Shown: positions 30,991-39,087 of the stretch, in pieces
Layout: each line of letters begins with the position of its first letter
How positions within the stretch are numbered: the first letter of the stretch is position 1
Source: Aeromonas australiensis
GTDB taxonomy: Bacteria > Pseudomonadota > Gammaproteobacteria > Enterobacterales > Aeromonadaceae
Reading direction: 5' to 3'
NCBI RefSeq assembly: GCF_000819725.1
Contig: NZ_CDDH01000073.1
Location: 62,001-126,000 of the forward strand
DNA length: 64,000 bases
The notes under the pieces: model-generated
What the model was told of the DNA's origin: nothing
The model's database searches: none
The model's input: only the letters and a program-made list of their open reading frames with translations
Translations under genes and position numbers: made by a program

Positions 30991-31458
30991 TCAGAGAAGG
31001 ATGTTCATCACCAGCATGGCGCCGAAGGCGTTGAGTACCGAGATGGCGACCATGATGGGGATGTAACGCCCTTCGGTGCCGATGCAGCCGAGAATGCGGC
31101 CCATGTACTGCACCTGGGAGCCCATCAGGTAGATGGCTGGCGCCAGAATCGCGATGTGGGTGCCATTGAGGATCCCCTGATCGAACAGGGTGATGACCAC
31201 GCCGACCGCGCCGCCCATCGACATCCAGGCGCCGATCAGCACGGCTGCCGCCTCACCGGGCAACCCGAAGATGGCCATGACAGGGGAGAAGATGGCTCCC
31301 ATGGCATCCAGCGCGCCGGTGATCTGCAGCGCCTTGATGATGACGAAGGCCATCAGTACGTTGGGAACGGTAGAGGTGGTGGCGATGACCCAGCCCTTCT
31401 TGGCCCCTTCGACGAAGATATCGGTGACGATGGGTTTCTTGATGTTGGCCTGGTTCAT
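30991..31458 (-). CDS. yjiG: YjiG family inner membrane protein (nucleoside recognition/Gate domain)
   Basis: The 155-residue protein has four or so hydrophobic helices and resembles E. coli YjiG and spore maturation protein B, a half-size Gate-domain protein. It begins with ATG overlapping the yjiH stop by 4 bases, so the two are translationally coupled and probably form one complex. In E. coli the yjiGH pair lies beside iadA, a dipeptidase gene; here an M20 peptidase gene follows. A role in transport of the peptidase substrate or product is my inference. Confidence 0.8.
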   Translation of the reverse strand: MNQANIKKPIVTDIFVEGAKKGWVIATTSTVPNVLMAFVIIKALQITGALDAMGAIFSPVMAIFGLPGEAAAVLIGAWMSMGGAVGVVITLFDQGILNGTHIAILAPAIYLMGSQVQYMGRILGCIGTEGRYIPIMVAISVLNAFGAMLVMNILL

Positions 31459-32183
31459 TTGGCTTGCTCCTGAGTGTTGAGAGTCTGCTGGGTGTTGTTA
31501 TCTGTCTGCTTGCCTTCGCTCATATTGAGGTAGACCCGGAACAGGTTGGCCCCGACAAATTTGAAGGCGAACATCACGATGACAGCCAGACCGATGGAGG
31601 AGCTGACCGCCGGGCTGCCATCTGCCAGCGTCAGGGTGAACAGCACGGCGCCGGAGGAGAAGAAGTTGACGATGGTGGCACCAGCGGAGAACTGGAACAT
31701 GGTGAACACGTCGGTTTCACGCTTGGTGATGAGCCCTTCATCCTTGAGCTGACGGGTCATGGCGGCACCGGCATCGGTACTCTGCAGGGAGGCGATAAGG
31801 GCGAGGCCGGTGTTGCCCGGGATCCCCATCAGCGGGCGCAGCAGCGGGGTCAGCAACTTGCGGGCAGCTTCCAGCGCGCCGTAGTGTTCCAGCACATTGA
31901 TCATACCGAGAGCAAACATCACGGTGGGGATCAGGGTCAGGGCGAACAGAAAGCCGTCTCTCGCCCCGTTGCCCCCTTTGCCGCGCATGTCGGTCATGGC
32001 GGTCTTGATGCCGTCACCATTCTCGCTGACGCTCTGGACCATGGTGCCGAATGAACCGTTCAGCGTGGTGAAATCGAATACCCCGTACCACTCGCCGGAT
32101 TGCAACAGTCCGGAGAAGAAGACCACGGCGAAGGCCAGTGCCAGGTAACTGCCTATGCTCACCGAGCGTGTTTTGTCTGTCAT
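31455..32183 (-). CDS. yjiH: YjiH family inner membrane protein (nucleoside recognition/Gate domain)
   Basis: The 242-residue membrane protein carries a Gate-like domain with LMGIPGNTGLALIASLQSTDAG and TMFQFSAGATIVNFFSSGA segments, which match the E. coli YjiH type. The C-terminus is a polar, Gln/Asn-rich cytoplasmic tail. It is first in the yjiH-yjiG-peptidase unit. The 250 bases upstream are AT-rich and contain the promoter region and, further on, the frd terminator. Confidence 0.8.
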   Translation of the reverse strand: MTDKTRSVSIGSYLALAFAVVFFSGLLQSGEWYGVFDFTTLNGSFGTMVQSVSENGDGIKTAMTDMRGKGGNGARDGFLFALTLIPTVMFALGMINVLEHYGALEAARKLLTPLLRPLMGIPGNTGLALIASLQSTDAGAAMTRQLKDEGLITKRETDVFTMFQFSAGATIVNFFSSGAVLFTLTLADGSPAVSSSIGLAVIVMFAFKFVGANLFRVYLNMSEGKQTDNNTQQTLNTQEQAK

Positions 32184-32389
32184 TAGCTAGCTCCATATGA
32201 ATAATTATTTAATCTGAATAATTATAATTGATATGGATGCCACTAAATTGATGGTGGTCAAAATGGTTTGCTACAAATTACGAATGTATTGGGGTTATGT
32301 GACTGCGATCGCCATATGCTTGGACGATAATCTGGTTTTTATCGAATTATTTGAGTGAGTAAAAAGCAGAGGCGGGATAGCGGGGCAAT

Positions 32390-32413
32390 AAAAAACCGGG
32401 CACGAGGCCCGGT
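32390..32413 (-). terminator. Terminator after frdD
   Basis: On the minus strand CCGGGC-CTCGT-GCCCGG is followed by TTTTTTATTG. It lies about 25 bases beyond the frdD stop and closes the fumarate reductase operon. Confidence 0.85.
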
Positions 32414-32435
32414 TTGCTCAATCAGTCAGATGTGA

Positions 32436-32792
32436 TTACTGGAGTACCAGCACCATCAGCAGGCCGACGGTAATGGCAGATACCAGGAAGGCAAAGCCAT
32501 AGAACACATAGTGGTGCAGCTTGGTGGTGTGGATCCCCAGATCATGCAGACCGTGATAGATACGGTGCATGCCGTGCCAGATAGGCAGGGCGATGATCAC
32601 CAGCAGGATGCAGGCACCCCACCAGGAGCTGGCGAAGGCGTGCACGCGGTCATAGCTCATGGTCTCTACGTCCATGATGCCCATGGGCACCAGCAGACCG
32701 GTGATGAGGACAATGACCGGCAGCAGCATGGCAACGACCATGCCACCTGCACCAAACAGACCCCAGTAAATCGGTTCGTCAGAACGTCTCAT
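32436..32792 (-). CDS. frdD: Fumarate reductase membrane anchor subunit D
   Basis: FrdD, with FrdC, anchors the catalytic FrdAB to the inner membrane and forms the quinol sites. The 118-residue protein has three hydrophobic helices and the conserved HRIYHGLHDLGIH segment. It is last in frdABCD but separated from frdC by 118 bases that include an inverted repeat, a wider gap than in E. coli, where the genes are nearly contiguous. Confidence 0.94.
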   Translation of the reverse strand: MRRSDEPIYWGLFGAGGMVVAMLLPVIVLITGLLVPMGIMDVETMSYDRVHAFASSWWGACILLVIIALPIWHGMHRIYHGLHDLGIHTTKLHHYVFYGFAFLVSAITVGLLMVLVLQ

Positions 32793-32855
32793 GATTATTC
32801 CTCAAATCATCGTTAACAGAGATTTCGTGGCCAACGTTGCCGGGTCAGGGAGAGT

Positions 32856-32874
32856 GGGTTCCCGACAGGAACCC
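32856..32874 (-). other. Inverted repeat in the frdC-frdD spacer
   Basis: GGGTTCC pairs with GGAACCC around CGACA. No T-run follows on the minus strand, so it may influence mRNA stability or subunit ratio rather than end transcription. Confidence 0.5.
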
Positions 32875-32910
32875 GCCCTTCGTGTGCCAGAACGTTTAAT
32901 GGTTTTCTCC

Positions 32911-33309
32911 TCAGGCCACGATGATCAGGACAAGCAGGGATACCACCGCCAGCGCCACATACTGGGCGAGAACGATCGGCTTCTCCGGCAGCAGGTCTTC
33001 ACCACGGAAGATACGCATGGCTTTCGGCGCCAGAGCGAACCAGGTCTTGGCATGGAACAGGCAGGCTGCCAGGGCAATCACGTGGAACAGGATGGCGATC
33101 GGGCTTTGCAGGGATTCCAGCCAGCCGTTAAACGCTTCCTGACCCTGTACCAGACGCATCAGGCCCCACATCAGCACAACGGCGTAGATGGAGACGAAGA
33201 TACTGGTGCCTTCGCGGATCATGTAACCGGTGTAGAAGGCGTTCTTCAGCCACCAGTCTTTCTTCATTTCGCGGACGTAAGGCTTACGTTTGCTATTGGT
33301 GTTGTTCAT
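32911..33309 (-). CDS. frdC: Fumarate reductase membrane anchor subunit C
   Basis: The 132-residue protein has three hydrophobic helices and the conserved KKDWWLKNAFYTGYMIREGTS start and LFHAKTWFALAPKAM segment, which in E. coli FrdC contribute to menaquinol binding. It starts 16 bases after the frdB stop. ATG 33309 has an AGGAATGAG ribosome region. It works in the inner membrane with FrdD. Confidence 0.95.
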   Translation of the reverse strand: MNNTNSKRKPYVREMKKDWWLKNAFYTGYMIREGTSIFVSIYAVVLMWGLMRLVQGQEAFNGWLESLQSPIAILFHVIALAACLFHAKTWFALAPKAMRIFRGEDLLPEKPIVLAQYVALAVVSLLVLIIVA

Positions 33310-33325
33310 GGTCTCATTCCTGCTC

Positions 33326-34060
33326 TCAATCTGGCTTGAACATGGCGATCATGTAGTCCTTGGCGCTCTCGACCTTGCCAAGCTGGATGGCTGCGGCCGG
33401 GTCTACGCCCTTCGGGCACACGTCAGAGCAGTAACCCACGAAGGTACAGCCCCAGACGCCTTCGTCCTGACTGATGATGCGCATCCGCTCTTTGGCACCG
33501 GCATCACGGTTGTCGACGTTGTAGCGATAGGCCAGAGCCAGTGCCGCCGGACCGGTGAACTTCTTGTTGATGCCATACTGCGGGCAGGCTGCGTAGCAGA
33601 GACCACAGTTGATGCACTGGGAGAACTGTTTGTACTTCGCCATATCCGCCGGCGTCTGGATGTACTCGCCATCACACAGACTGCGTGGCTCGCTCGGCAT
33701 GATATACGGCTTGATGCTCTCCAGCTTCTCGATGAAGTCGGACATATCGACCACCAGATCGCGCTCGATCGGGAAGTTGTTGAGCGGCTCGATGGTCATC
33801 TTGCCCGGCAGGTAGTCCCGCAGGAATGCCTTGCAACCCAGCTTGGGCACACCGTTGACCATCATGCCGCAGGAGCCGCAGATCGCCATCCGGCAGGACC
33901 AGCGGAAGCTCAGGGTCGAGTCCAGGTGATCCTTGATGTACTGCAGGGCATCCAGCAGCGACATCTCTCTCTGGTAGGGCACCTGGAAGGTTTGCATCCA
34001 GGGCTCGTTATCCTGCTCGGGACGGTAGCGCAGGATCTCAATTTCAATCATCTCAGCCAT
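33326..34060 (-). CDS. frdB: Fumarate reductase iron-sulfur subunit
   Basis: FrdB carries electrons from the quinol sites to the FAD of FrdA. The 244-residue product has the 2Fe-2S ligands ([12 protein letters not shown] and a later Cys), a 4Fe-4S motif ([12 protein letters not shown]) and a 3Fe-4S motif ([14 protein letters not shown]). ATG 34060 gives the usual MAEM start and overlaps the frdA stop by 8 bases, implying coupling; the nine-codon longer frame is not supported. Confidence 0.97.
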   Translation of the reverse strand: MAEMIEIEILRYRPEQDNEPWMQTFQVPYQREMSLLDALQYIKDHLDSTLSFRWSCRMAICGSCGMMVNGVPKLGCKAFLRDYLPGKMTIEPLNNFPIERDLVVDMSDFIEKLESIKPYIMPSEPRSLCDGEYIQTPADMAKYKQFSQCINCGLCYAACPQYGINKKFTGPAALALAYRYNVDNRDAGAKERMRIISQDEGVWGCTFVGYCSDVCPKGVDPAAAIQLGKVESAKDYMIAMFKPD

Positions 34061-35837
34061 TCTTCTTAGCCTCGTCTTGTTTCTCACCCTCGGAGCCGTA
34101 CACGCGTTTTGCCGGCTGGGACTTAGTGATCTTCACATCGGAGTAATCGATGGAGGGCGTTTCGCCATTGGTGTAGAACGAGAGCGTGTGCTTGAGGAAG
34201 TTCACGTCATCACGCTCTTCGTAACCGTCCAGACGCTGGTGGGAACCGCGGGACTCTTTACGATTGATAGCGGAGTGCGCCATGGCTTCGGCCACGTCCA
34301 GCATGTAGCCCAGTTCGATGGCGTACAGCAGGTCGGTGTTGAAGACCGAGGACTTGTCGTTGATCTTGACCTTCTTGTAACGGACTTTCAGCTCGTTGAT
34401 CTTGTCGATGGTGCCCTGCATCAGCTCTTCGGTACGATAGATACCGACCCCGGCTTCCATGGACATGCCCAGCTCATTGCGGATGTCAGCCGGGTTTTCG
34501 GTACCGTCGACCTCGAGCAGAGAGAGGTGCTGCTTGATCAGCGCCTCGGCCTTGGCGGCCAGCGCTTCGGTGTTGCCATGCTGCTGAGTCTTGGCAAATT
34601 CACCTGCCTGCTCACCGGCCAGCTTGCCGAATACCACGATCTCGGACAGGGAGTTGGAACCCAGACGGTTGGCACCGTGCAGACCGACGGAGGCACATTC
34701 GCCCGCGGCGTAGAGGCCGGGCAGACGGGTGGCACACTTGTTGTCAGTCTCGATACCACCCATGGTGTAGTGGGCAGTCGGACGTACCGGGATAGGCTCT
34801 TTGGCCGGGTCCACGTTGACGTAGGCTTTGGCCAGTTCGCAGATGAATGGCAGACGCTCTTTCAGGTACTTCTCGCCGAGGTGACGCAGGTCGAGGTGAA
34901 CCACATCGCCCATCGGGCCCTGAATCACTCGGCCTTTCTGCTGCTCTTGCCAGAATGCCTGGGAAACGCGGTCGCGCGGACCCAGCTCCATGTATTTGCT
35001 CTTCGGCTGGCCGATCGGGGTTTCCGGGCCCAAGCCGTAGTCTTGCAGGTAGCGGTAGCCATCCTTGTTGAGCAGGACGCCACCCTCACCACGACAACCT
35101 TCAGTCATCAGGATGCCGGTGCCCGGCAGACCGGTCGGGTGATACTGGACGAACTCCATATCGCGCAGCGGTACGCCGTGACGGTAGGCCAGCGCCATGC
35201 CGTCGCCGGTGACGATGCCGCCGTTGGTGTTGTAACGGTACACGCGACCGGCACCACCGGTGGCGAGGATCACCGATTTGGCCTGGATGAAGCGGGTGAT
35301 ACCGTTCTGGATGTCAAAGGTCAGTACGCCCTGGACACGGCCATCTTCCACGATCAGATCAAGACAGAAGTGCTCGTCGAAGCGCTTGATGCTCGGGTAT
35401 TTGATGGAGGTCTGGAACAGGGTGTGCAGAATATGGAAACCGGACTTGTCTGCGGCGAACCAGGTACGCGGAACCTTCATGCCACCAAACGGACGCACGT
35501 TGGCTTTACCATCCGGCTTGCGGCTCCAGGGGCAACCCCAGTGCTCCAGCTGGACCATCTCTTTGGTCGCATTGTTGACGAAGTAATCGACTACATCCTG
35601 CTCGCACAGCCAGTCACCACCGGAGACGGTGTCGTTGAAGTGGTTTTCGAGGGAGTCGTCATCACGCACGACACCGGCGGCGCCACCTTCGGCTGCAACG
35701 GTATGGCTACGCATCGGGTAAACCTTGGAAATCAGGGCGATATCCAGGTCTGGCTGTGATTCGGCTATAGCGATAGCGGCGCGCAGGCCAGTACCGCCAG
35801 CACCGATGATGGCAACATCGGTCTTGATAATATCCAC
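34053..35837 (-). CDS. frdA: Fumarate reductase flavoprotein subunit
   Basis: FrdA reduces fumarate to succinate in anaerobic respiration. The 594-residue product has the dinucleotide motif [12 protein letters not shown], the FAD-linking histidine region ([11 protein letters not shown]) and the active-site segments [12 protein letters not shown] and [14 protein letters not shown] 35837 is chosen since AAGGAGG stands 5 bases upstream and the protein then starts just before the conserved strand; an in-frame GTG at 35870 has no ribosome site. Upstream lies an FNR box, so oxygen control is expected. Confidence 0.95.
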   Translation of the reverse strand: MDIIKTDVAIIGAGGTGLRAAIAIAESQPDLDIALISKVYPMRSHTVAAEGGAAGVVRDDDSLENHFNDTVSGGDWLCEQDVVDYFVNNATKEMVQLEHWGCPWSRKPDGKANVRPFGGMKVPRTWFAADKSGFHILHTLFQTSIKYPSIKRFDEHFCLDLIVEDGRVQGVLTFDIQNGITRFIQAKSVILATGGAGRVYRYNTNGGIVTGDGMALAYRHGVPLRDMEFVQYHPTGLPGTGILMTEGCRGEGGVLLNKDGYRYLQDYGLGPETPIGQPKSKYMELGPRDRVSQAFWQEQQKGRVIQGPMGDVVHLDLRHLGEKYLKERLPFICELAKAYVNVDPAKEPIPVRPTAHYTMGGIETDNKCATRLPGLYAAGECASVGLHGANRLGSNSLSEIVVFGKLAGEQAGEFAKTQQHGNTEALAAKAEALIKQHLSLLEVDGTENPADIRNELGMSMEAGVGIYRTEELMQGTIDKINELKVRYKKVKINDKSSVFNTDLLYAIELGYMLDVAEAMAHSAINRKESRGSHQRLDGYEERDDVNFLKHTLSFYTNGETPSIDYSDVKITKSQPAKRVYGSEGEKQDEAKKNG

Positions 35838-35898
35838 ATCTGCCTCCTTAGGGATAGATTTGCTGGGCACGATTTTGCTCTATGAAAAAAATTCAGGC

Positions 35899-35912
35899 TT
35901 GATGCAAGTCAA
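35899..35912 (-). promoter_or_regulatory. FNR box of the frd operon
   Basis: TTGAT-GCAA-GTCAA matches the FNR consensus TTGAT-N4-ATCAA with one mismatch. On the minus strand a CAAAAT -10 (35872-35877) would place the start near 35865 and the box centre near -41, the class II activating position. Confidence 0.75.
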
Positions 35913-36314
35913 GCAGCTAGGTTTTAATCCATTTTTCTTCGTTATTTTTCTATAAAACACCCAATTCCCTGGATGAAAATGTCGTTATTATCGCCATATC
36001 CTGGTGTTATTGAGAAGTTTAACACCTTCGTGCGCATACTTTAACTTTCGGATTGTACGTAGTTTTCTTTCAATAAAATGCGAATCGCCTCTCTTTTTAG
36101 GTACTCGCGAAAAAAATTTTAAGTTTTTTATTGTTATTTTTTAATGAGAATTATTGGCGTTTAGTGATTCGGATAGAAATAGCTAATCCTAACTGCGATG
36201 ATCGCGACAGAGATGATTTGATAATTCCAGACTGACAGCAAGGATTTCAGGGCGTGGGATGTGCCGGGCACGGTGAGATTACTCACTGAAAATTAAGCGC
36301 TATTTAGAAAAAGC
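35913..36314. other. AT-rich gap upstream of the frd operon
   Basis: About 400 bases with no convincing ORF on either strand, strongly AT-rich with A and T runs. It may hold extra regulator sites for frdA (for example nitrate control), but I could not identify one with confidence. Confidence 0.4.
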
Positions 36315-36343
36315 AAAGGGGCCGTAAAGGCCCCCTTTTTAAG
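36315..36343 (-). terminator. Terminator of the Cache-type receptor gene
   Basis: GGGGCC and GGCCCC pair around GTAAA, with A and T runs on either side. It lies directly after the receptor stop at 36348 (minus strand). Confidence 0.75.
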
Positions 36344-36347
36344 ATGG

Positions 36348-38225
36348 TCAGATCCGGAACATGCCGACCTGATTACTTAGTTCACCCGAAATATTTTTAA
36401 GTTGTTCAGAGAGATGACGCGAGCTATCGGCGTCGACTGCCAGTTCATCCGAGACATCTTTCACCGCCTGAATGTTGCGGCTCACCTCATCGGTGACGGC
36501 GCGTTGCTCTTCAGCTGCGCTGGAGATCTGGGTCGCCATGTCAGAGATCTGATTGATAGAGGTGGTGATCTGCTCCAGTGCCTGGGTAGCGTTGTTGGCA
36601 TCATCCACGCTGTTCTGGGCCAGCAGCTGACCTTCGTGCATGGTGCTGACTGCCCCCTGAGTATTGCGTTGCAGGGTTTCGATCATATTGCGGATCTCGA
36701 CGGTCGAGCTGTGGGTACGCTGTGACAGTACACGTACTTCATCGGCAACCACCGCAAAGCCCCGACCCTGTTCACCGGCACGGGCCGCTTCGATGGCGGC
36801 GTTGAGTGCCAGCAGGTTGGTCTGCTCGGCGATGCCCTGAATGGTGGAGAGGATGGTGTTGATCTCCTGAGCGTTTTTCTCCAGCTCCTGAATGATGTTG
36901 GAGGCCTGTTCCACCTGGGTCGCCAGATCGGTGATGGAGCGCTGGTTGCGGGCGATCACCTGCTTGCCATGCTCGCAGCTGCTGGTGGAGGAGCGGGCTG
37001 CTTCGGCGGTCTGCTCGGCGTTGCTGGCGACCTCGACCGCAGTGGCCGACATCTCGTGTACCGCAGTGGCGATCTGGGAGATCTCGTTTTGCTGGCGAGC
37101 CAGCCCCTGGTTGGCTTTCTCCGCCATGTTATGGGATGACTTGGCCTGCTGGTTGAGTTGGCCGGATGAGTTGGAGATATCTTGTACCATCACATGGATC
37201 CGCTCGATGAAAGCGTTGACGTGTTTGGCTACCGCACCCACCTCATCTTCCCGTTCAATCTTGATGCGGCGGGTCAGGTCGCCGTTGCCACGGGAGAGAT
37301 CGGCAATCGCCTCACCCAGGGTTTTCAGGGGTGCCAGCGAGCCGTTGATGGCGACATAGGAGAAGCCTGCCACGATCAATATGGTAATAAAACCTTGCAG
37401 CAGTGCGGAGGTGACCATCCGTTTTACCGATTGATAGGCGACCTCTTCATCCACCATCATGCCGTAATACCAGTTGGTATTGGGGATCTGGTTGAAGTCG
37501 TAGACCGCTTTCTTGCCACTGATCACCAATTCATTAATCTTGCCATCATGGGCGACCTGATTGATGTAGGCCGCGGTCATTTCGGGTGCCAACTGGGTGG
37601 TCGGTTTGAGCGACAGAGAGGCATCAGGGTGGGCGATAATGGTGCCATTGCTGTCCACCAGCATGGCGTAGGTGCCCTCGGAGGTGACAGCCAGAATGTC
37701 CGAGATCAGCGAGCTGATGGAGACATCGCCCGCGACGACGCCCCGGGTATTGCCACGCTGGAACGGCTCGGCAATGGTGACAATCAACTGACCGGTGGAG
37801 ATGTCGGCATAGGGCGCTGTGATGACCAGCTTGCCTGCTGTCATCGCATCCTTGTACCAGGGACGTTGACGGGGGTCATAACCGGCAGGTAGATCGGTCG
37901 GTTTGCTCTGGATCATCTTGCCGTCTGCAGTACCGGCATAAACCAGGTCGAAACCGCCAGCGTTCATCGATTGAGCCAGATGGCTGACGGGCTCATCTTC
38001 TTTGGCGAATGCCTCTTTGGTGGTGCTGACCATGCTGATCCGCGAGTCGACCCAGCGGGAGATCCCCTTGACGTTGGCCATGGAGCTTTCATCGATGATA
38101 TTCCAGACCAGTCGCTGGGTCTCGCTGCGCAATTGCGAGGTGTTGTACCAGACCTGCAGGCCGGTGATCACCAGAATGATGACCCCGATCGCCAGGACAA
38201 GCTTGTTTTTAATCGATAAGTTCAT
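36348..38225 (-). CDS. Methyl-accepting chemotaxis protein (Cache-type sensor)
   Basis: The 625-residue receptor has a first membrane helix (about residues 8-28), a large periplasmic domain with the double-Cache signature [13 protein letters not shown] near residue 120 and a VVAGDVS segment, a second helix near 280-300, HAMP, and the signalling tip [22 protein letters not shown]. Such sensors often bind amino acids or organic acids; the ligand here is unknown. ATG 38225 follows AAGGATG by 6 bases. No C-terminal CheR tether is seen. A near-consensus sigma-28 promoter precedes it. Confidence 0.92.
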   Translation of the reverse strand: MNLSIKNKLVLAIGVIILVITGLQVWYNTSQLRSETQRLVWNIIDESSMANVKGISRWVDSRISMVSTTKEAFAKEDEPVSHLAQSMNAGGFDLVYAGTADGKMIQSKPTDLPAGYDPRQRPWYKDAMTAGKLVITAPYADISTGQLIVTIAEPFQRGNTRGVVAGDVSISSLISDILAVTSEGTYAMLVDSNGTIIAHPDASLSLKPTTQLAPEMTAAYINQVAHDGKINELVISGKKAVYDFNQIPNTNWYYGMMVDEEVAYQSVKRMVTSALLQGFITILIVAGFSYVAINGSLAPLKTLGEAIADLSRGNGDLTRRIKIEREDEVGAVAKHVNAFIERIHVMVQDISNSSGQLNQQAKSSHNMAEKANQGLARQQNEISQIATAVHEMSATAVEVASNAEQTAEAARSSTSSCEHGKQVIARNQRSITDLATQVEQASNIIQELEKNAQEINTILSTIQGIAEQTNLLALNAAIEAARAGEQGRGFAVVADEVRVLSQRTHSSTVEIRNMIETLQRNTQGAVSTMHEGQLLAQNSVDDANNATQALEQITTSINQISDMATQISSAAEEQRAVTDEVSRNIQAVKDVSDELAVDADSSRHLSEQLKNISGELSNQVGMFRI

Positions 38226-38290
38226 AGTTACATCCTTGATGAGCGTCAATCTGAAGTGTGTGGCATCTGGTTATTGTTATAGCTCTGTTA

Positions 38291-38317
38291 CTATCGGCCG
38301 TAGTCGAATTTTTTTTA
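38291..38317 (-). promoter_or_regulatory. Sigma-28 (FliA) promoter of the Cache-type receptor gene
   Basis: On the minus strand TAAAAAAA, an 11-base spacer and GCCGATAG match the FliA consensus TAAAGTTT-N11-GCCGATAA, with 7 of 8 in the -10. It lies about 65 bases upstream of the start codon and links this receptor to the late flagellar regulon. Confidence 0.8.
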
Positions 38318-38379
38318 CCCCGGTCAACGAATTAAAGTTAGTGCCTAAATGGGGGCTTATCCATACGCGTATCGTCCCA

Positions 38380-39063
38380 TCATGATGCGATAAAGCGATC
38401 CGGTCGATTGGTGAAGATTCCATCAACACCCATTTTGGCGAGTTTTTCACAATCCTCAGGACAATCCACGGTATAAACCAACACCTTGAGCCCACGGCGA
38501 TGTGCATCATCGACCAGCGCGGCGTCGATGAAATCAACATCGCAATTGATGGACCAGGCCCCCAGATCGCCGGCAAACTGCGCCAGGTTGAGCGGCAGGT
38601 TGGCGGTCAGGGCTCCGAGCCGTATATCGGGCCGCGAGGCGGCAAATCGGGCTAGCTCCGGGTGATGGAAAGAAGAAACTACCCACTGCTCGGTAGTAAA
38701 GCCAAGCTCGGCCTCTGCCCGTTGGGTCAGGGCTGCCACCGCATCGGCGGTATGGGCACCTTTGAGCTCGATATGCAGATCGCAGCGTCCGGCGATGAGC
38801 TCCATCACCTGCCACAGGGTCGGGATCACCTCTCCTTCACCGGCATCGAGCTGCGCCAGATAGGAGCGCGATTGCTCGGTCAGCACCCCCTTGCCATTGG
38901 TGCAGCGCTCCAGCCGCCGGTCGTGGAAGACCCACAACTCGCCATCAGCTGTTTGCACGTCGATCTCGATGGCTGATGCTCCCAGCTCCAGCGCTTTGGC
39001 CATCGCCTTGAGGGTGTTCTCCGGTGCCAGACCGCTGGCGCCACGGTGGGCAATAATCTGCAT
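38380..39063 (-). CDS. ugpQ: Glycerophosphodiester phosphodiesterase
   Basis: The 227-residue cytoplasmic enzyme (no signal peptide) hydrolyses glycerophosphodiesters to glycerol 3-phosphate and an alcohol. It shows the GDPD motifs: AHRGASGLAPENT with the catalytic His, EIDVQTADGELWVFHD with metal ligands and second His, and an IELKG strand. AAGGAG lies 7 bases before ATG 39063. It is 24 bases downstream of the mscM-like gene, so both may be on one transcript. The symbol follows E. coli UgpQ by similarity only. Confidence 0.88.
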   Translation of the reverse strand: MQIIAHRGASGLAPENTLKAMAKALELGASAIEIDVQTADGELWVFHDRRLERCTNGKGVLTEQSRSYLAQLDAGEGEVIPTLWQVMELIAGRCDLHIELKGAHTADAVAALTQRAEAELGFTTEQWVVSSFHHPELARFAASRPDIRLGALTANLPLNLAQFAGDLGAWSINCDVDFIDAALVDDAHRRGLKVLVYTVDCPEDCEKLAKMGVDGIFTNRPDRFIAS

Positions 39064-39087
39064 GCTCTGCTCCTTCTACCTCGCGGA

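Noticed and set aside
34077-35759. 560-codon open frame on the plus strand opposite frdA
   Set aside because: It lies entirely within frdA, whose frame carries all flavoprotein motifs; the opposite frame has no recognisable domain.
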